From Anthopleura xanthogrammica (lineage: Eukaryota > Cnidaria > Anthozoa > Actiniaria > Actiniidae), in assembly GCA_964019055.1 (NCBI GenBank), contig OZ025221.1:6664468-6728467 (forward strand): a stretch of DNA of 64,000 nucleotides. The letters are read 5' to 3'. Below are positions 59,201 through 64,000 of this stretch, piece by piece. The position numbers and the translations under genes are program-made. A model generated the notes under the pieces. That model saw only the letters and a program-made list of their open reading frames with translations, did no database searches and was not told the origin of the DNA. Position 1 is the stretch's first letter; the number at the start of each line of letters is the position of its first letter.

Positions 59201-62200
59201 CCAGGTAGAACAAAAAACAAAAATTATTACTTTATTTAATAACATTATTACTTGTTCAAGCTATTATCTTAGTGTGAGAAATCTGTTTTTCAACTTACAG
59301 GATTCAATATCAGCTCCGGCCAATTTTCCTTGGGGTCCAAAATGGCAGCGAATGAACTTTCCCTAAAAGAGAACGAAGTTTGAGAAAAGCATAAGCTTAG
59401 TTAACTATGAGAAAAGCTGTTTCACATATCCTGTTTCTCGTAATTATAAAAAGTAATAGCTTATTTAGGAACTAGCAAGCTTAAAAGCTTTATTTATTCA
59501 TCGTAAATATGATTAGTTTAGTGGAAATTACTTACGAATCTCGAGGAGTTGTTGTTCCTGATGGTCTTGGCATTACCGTAAGCTTCAAGGATAGGGTTAG
59601 TTTGGATGACTTGATCTTCCAGGGAACCTCCCTATAAAACACAAACCATCACACATGATTTAGTCTTTTTATATTCAATGAATCCCTTTTTGAAAACCAT
59701 AATTCACAAATAATATCTGGGACGGCAATAATTGTAGTGTTACAGGTATAAAGTTTGTCAACAAAAACCTAAAGTAGAGAACCAAAGTAGATCCAGCTGA
59801 GCTCCTCAAGGATCATGGGAAACATTTCATAGAAAAGGTTGAGGGAGGATGTCCATCAATAATCAAGCAGTTGAAACATGTTAAAAAATGTTACCCATAA
59901 TCCTTGCCAGTCTCAGCTTTGTAACTTTTCAGGTGACTTTCTTTGTATTAAAATGAGTATACAAAATACTGTTTTGACCCCTAGGTAGGGATTTAACAAT
60001 GGGGTATAGAGTGGTGTTGAGGGATTAATTTATGACAGCAAGTGCTTAAAGATATGATAAAAGAAATGGCTTACAGTCTTCTCTTTGTGTTCTTTGTCAG
60101 CCTTGGACATCCCTCCTGATACGTGGGCAAGATACTGGATTACTTTCTTGGTGTTTTCAGTCTTTCCTGCTCCAGATTCACCACTGCCAGACAACAAAAG
60201 GTACAAAATGTCAATAAATACAAAATAATCACAGCGATGATTAGTCTCCTACACAGCTCAGCTATTAGGGTCATCACGCAACCCTCTCTCCACTAGAGGA
60301 TTGTGTGACAACACTAATAGCGGCTGAGTGGGGGACTAAGCCATAACACAATTTAATTGATGTATCTATAAAAATTGATTTATTCTGCATCCAAGCATTG
60401 AGGAAATAAAAAGTGCTAATTAAATCGAAGTGTATATATACAAAAAGGTGATGATTTTTATTAGACTTTTTTCATCTTCATTCCCTATAAATATCTAATT
60501 TGTAATCAAATATTACACAATAATTGTATAGGCATTATCATGCTTCATTGATGCTTTTGTTTTGTAATATGTGTTAGTAGATCTCTTACGGTTTAAGTCT
60601 AAGTTCCATTATGATTCTCACATCCATAAAAAATTTAAGTCACTTGAAAGCCAAGGTTGTATGTAACACATACAGAACTAATTGCTTAAATGTTGACCTG
60701 CATTTCGAAATCAATTTTATTAAATCAAACTTTAAACTACCACTCAGCCAATTGCAACTAATACACAGGTCAAAAGATATGTTAATTTCAAATCTGGAGT
60801 TAGTCAAAGTACTTAATTATTATATTGAGGGGTAGCTAGGGTTCTATTCTTTCAGCATGTAACTGATAATTTTAAAACACATGCTTGAAATCACATTTTA
60901 TGGCAAGAAAATAAAGGATTTATGGTAAAACAAAAAAAATTATTTGCATAACAAATTTAGAATTAAGAACACAAGCATAATATGGAGACTATTCAGAAAA
61001 GGAGCAAAGAGAGATCTAACATGCGTGTATAACTGTTACAGAAATGAATATATGTTGCACTGCGCATGTGACTAGGCATTTTAGCTGCTTGTAGCCAGTA
61101 ATAATAAAATTTGTTCAACAATACTCTCAATTTTATGCAAATGCATTGACAAGAAGGATTGTTTTCAAAGACAAATTTTCAATAAAAAGGGATCTTAAAA
61201 ATCTTTTGAGCTGGATAAAGAAGATTCAGTTATATTGTTGTTGCAGGAAATCCATTTTTTGTAAACAATACATCTTCAAATAATAGGAGACAAGAGCCCA
61301 ACATTCATTCATTGTCAGAAAACATTAAGCATCTTAGCTATTATAATAACAGTGCAGTTTCATGAAAAATGTATATATGATTGATGACATTTCTGTTGAT
61401 CTTTTTGCTCTCTTTAATGCTGCAATTTGACATTTGAACTTGAAAACAAAAGGAAAATAGGTTGATATAATACTCCAAAGGTCGATTAACTGTTTCAGTT
61501 GATCTTTAATACTACCAAAATTGTGCATTGTTAAATATTAATCCTAGCTAACTCTAGTGGCAATCAGGCAAGGCATTCCCAGCACTATAAATGAATAACC
61601 ATAATCTTAGATCACACTCGCAGGCTGTTATCCAAGCTACATTACATGGAAGACATGATATTCAGTGTAAAAATATACTTGTACCTAGGCTCTTCAGCTC
61701 CTAACCATATTTTGAAGCACAAATGTATGCTAGCTTTCAACCAAAACATGGACCTGCTACTTTTTTTCCCACAGTTTCTTTTATTTTTATATGTTTCGTT
61801 TAACAGAAAAAAACTAGCAATGAGAAAGTCTGATGTTTCAATGTCGAGACTGACATCTGATTATCAAGTTGGAAAACATTGTTCATAAAGAGTTCTTTAA
61901 AAGATGGTTCCAAGAAAGCCACTTTAATTAGAATTCATATGTTTTATTGAATTAATTGTAAATTATATATTATATAGAATCCAGGGATTTCATTAAAATT
62001 TCAAGTAGGTGGAGGGAGGGTTTACTTAATTAGGCAGCTGTATCAATTCATTTACAGGTGCAATTGGGATACGTATTTATGGCAAAAGTAGGCAGCTCAG
62101 AAATGAAAAGTAGATGCCAGAGTTCACCTGTTGCTGTAGCTTAATTCTTTTGAAATGCCTGTAGATGTATATTGAATACTAATAGAGCAGATGTCATATG

Positions 62201-62690
62201 ACTGTGAAAAGCTCACAGCACGAATGCGGTCACAAAAAAATTCAGCCAGTCAAAAATTTAGAAAACATCACAGTCACAGCAAGGCACGCTTTATTCATCC
62301 AATCAAATGCACTAAACATGGTGCAGACACAGTCACGGCAAGGTCACGACACTGACTAAGTATGTCAGACCAATCACATTGTGTGAGAAAAAAAATCAGC
62401 CAATGAAATGAATAGAAAACATCACAGTAGTGGCAAGGCACACACACGGCACTGAACTTTTCGGTTATACAAAATCTGCTCTAATGTAAATTCAGTATTA
62501 CTCACGTGATCAACATGGACTGGTTCTCACGATCTTGCAACATGTTTTGGTAAGCATTGTCACAGATAGAGAAGATGTGAGGAGGCATTTCAGTCTTTCT
62601 CTTTCCTCTGTAGGCAAACACAATGGCTTCACTGTAGATTGGAAGGCGGCGGTAGGGATTGATGGCCACACAGAAAAGTCCAGAGTAAGT
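44289..62690 (-). CDS. MYH: Striated/muscle-type myosin II heavy chain (5' partial)
   Basis: Thirty-eight exons, 5517 nt, 1838 codons plus stop, all phase-consistent: first 62506-62690, then e.g. 60075-60183, 59536-59631, 58185-58323, 57566-57889, 57183-57489, 56685-56890, 56303-56560, 55731-56196 (head to neck), and rod exons 55248-55370 to 46717-46875, last 44289-44351. It is an actin-based motor ATPase forming thick filaments. The head shows GESGAGKT (P-loop), NNNSSRFGKF (switch I), LDIAGFE (switch II), a short Gly/Lys loop 2 (HRGKGGSF), actin-contact [11 protein letters not shown], and converter [14 protein letters not shown]. The neck ends [16 protein letters not shown]. About 1080 residues of heptad coiled coil follow, closest in my reading to muscle rather than non-muscle rods ([26 protein letters not shown]). 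The short tailpiece ends [10 protein letters not shown]. The first about 110 residues are beyond the window. Confidence 0.97.
44558..44730. mobile_element. MITE, family 5 (second copy)
   Basis: gcagacacacggtgcaatac at the left and gcaatgttgcaccgtgtgtc at the right are inverted and match the termini of 21339-21540. Inner pair caggcaatgttgc / gcctgcaacattgc. Confidence 0.75.
44913..45110. repeat. Short tandem repeat, about 84 bp period
   Basis: cttcgttattgattatgtgg, tttcgttattaattgtgtgg and cttcgttatgtgg recur at about 84-bp spacing, each preceded by a cgaaAaCCA-type motif. Three diverged copies. Confidence 0.55.
54098..54348. repeat. Cluster of microsatellites: (AAAT)n, (AAAG)n, (GTCT)n
   Basis: aataaataaataaac at about 54098, aaagaaagaaagaaag at about 54145, and gtctgtctgtctgtc at about 54296-54348. 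Myosin intron. Confidence 0.85.
58713..59028 (-). other. Intronic open frame of unknown nature
   Basis: Between myosin exons ending at 59099 and starting at 58594 the minus strand stays open for about 105 codons, including [20 protein letters not shown] and [20 protein letters not shown]. The opposite strand is also open over most of it. Splicing around it leaves the myosin frame intact, so it is not a constitutive myosin exon. I do not recognise the sequence; it may be a decayed transposon fragment or chance. Confidence 0.25.
60236..60352. repeat. Imperfect inverted repeat in myosin intron
   Basis: gattagtctcctacacagct and agcggctgagtgggggacta-agcc are partly inverted; the centre carries tcatcacgcaaccctctctc. 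Small MITE-like element. Confidence 0.45.
62184..62482. mobile_element. MITE, family 2-related, about 300 bp
   Basis: agagcagatgtcatatgact at the left, aaaatctgctct at the right. The interior repeats cagccagtcaaaa / cagccaatgaaatg and acatcacagt, suggesting internal duplication. It lies in the first myosin intron seen in the window. Confidence 0.6.
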
Positions 62691-64000
62691 CTGAAAATAA
62701 TTAAGTATAATAATATTAGTATAACAGTATAGTATAATATTAGTAATAAGTATATCCAATGGTATTCATTATAGCTACGAGAAATCTCACTGAGCACAAA
62801 AATACAAAATATAAATACGAAAATATAATAAATTATTAAATAGTATTTAGAAGTTTCAGATAAAAAATCTAAATCTAGAGAAACTATTTTGAAAAGGGAC
62901 TATACCATAAAATTTTATTTATTAGTTTTAAGTGGTTAAATCTGAATGTAGCACTATATATCCTCTTACGTAAATAACCTTAAAATCTTTAGAAAATGAG
63001 GAAAGTTAAAATCAAAATTTCCCATTAATATATCAACAAAATGTTCCAGGTCAACTTTTTGTTATGCTGTTAATAATTTACTAGACACTTGAAGGTATTT
63101 TAATTAATCCATTGAATGCTTATTAACATTGTACATTCTGTCATAAGTCTGTCACACTCAAACAAATCCTGTTCATCACAGGAGAGATCTGTTTTTAGCT
63201 GCACAGAAATAAAGAACTAACCCTTATTGGGTTTAAATTTCTTTAAAATGCAACATAATTTAATTGTTACAAACATTTTTTTTTTCAATAATCAGAATGA
63301 TTTTTTGTCACACAACTTTGACCTGTCCTAAAAACAATGAAACAAAGGACAATACTAGACCCCTAGTCCTTCCCAAAAAATAATCTTCCAAGGCAGCTGC
63401 TTTCAAAAAACTTCAGTAAAAACGGTAATATTCATCTTTACAAAGGCAAAACAAAATCCTTTCTTGATTTTGTGCAATCTGGATAAATAAATGACTAGAT
63501 TTTGGACAGCTTAAAAAATTAAAGTGTATAAAATAGAATTGGAGTCTGGAATGTGGGATAATGGTCTTAAAATTGTCTGTTTTAAAAATATATATGAGAG
63601 AAAAAGAACTATTTATAAAAGATATGTGTACACTTAAGGAAAGTCGTGGAAGTTCTGATACAAATCCCATTCAACAGTGTTGTATGAGGATGTACGTAAA
63701 AACACAAGTGACCAAACCCTATGGAAAACCTACGCCTTTGGTTGAATAAAGTACAATAACCATATATGGTAAAAATATTTCTAGTCCTGGTCTGGGATGA
63801 CTGGGGAGGTTGAGTAGGTCAATTTTGAATTAAAATATTTAAATGCCACGAGTCTTTGTAAAAACGAGTTCATTCATTGAACAATTTTGTTCATCAGCCT
63901 GTAAACATGGCCAAAAATAATGCTTTGGGTTATTTTAGGTCCAAATCCATTTTGATAGCAGTTTTTGTCGATTCCAAGTACAGCTCAATAAACAGCTGTC
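62691..64000. other. Myosin intron, no recognisable exon
   Basis: The exon before TYSGLFC (family sequence with a conserved LNxASVLHNL region) is not found here on the minus strand, so it lies beyond the right edge. The sequence is AT-rich without clear repeats. Confidence 0.5.

Overview
The window is nuclear DNA from an animal, most likely an anthozoan cnidarian and plausibly a stony coral. It is AT-rich, with short introns, dense small inverted-repeat transposons and many simple repeats. Secreted PAN/apple plus CNTNAP-type fibrinogen-like genes are common in corals, but the assignment to Scleractinia is an inference from gene content only. No prokaryotic features, rRNA genes or CRISPR arrays are visible.

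Layout. 111-879 (-): first exon of a secreted glycine-rich protein that continues off the left edge. About 900-6290: no recognisable gene; simple repeats and inverted repeats. 6296-16699 (-): complete 19-exon eRF3 (GSPT1-type) gene, 574 aa by my splice model, with PAM2 motif and all GTPase motifs. 17876-22794 (-), 24811-27051 (-) and 29391-34899 (+): three paralogous secreted genes (A, B, C below), each signal peptide + PAN/apple + CNTNAP-type fibrinogen-like module. A and B are in tandem; C is divergent from B. 35433-42058 (-): XPR1/EXS-family gene, convergent with C, with no SPX domain that I can find and a +1 frameshift or splice-site shift in one exon. 44289-beyond 62690 (-): 38 exons of a striated/muscle-type myosin II heavy chain (1838 aa in the window); its first about 110 residues lie beyond the right edge.

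All exon models were built by hand from reading frame, splice dinucleotides and phase. In eRF3, myosin and the A/B/C genes every exon junction keeps phase. The most interesting result is in A and B: the intron between the two fibrinogen-like exons can only be removed in frame as ATAAGT...TTTAC, an AT-AC intron. Paralog C has lost the AC end and appears to use GT-AG sites shifted by a few bases. The same two exons are nearly identical among A, B and C while the PAN exons and last exons have diverged, which suggests gene conversion.

The genes are functionally unrelated: translation termination (eRF3), phosphate export family (XPR1-like), contraction (myosin) and extracellular matrix or recognition (A, B, C and the glycine-rich protein). 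They do not form one system.
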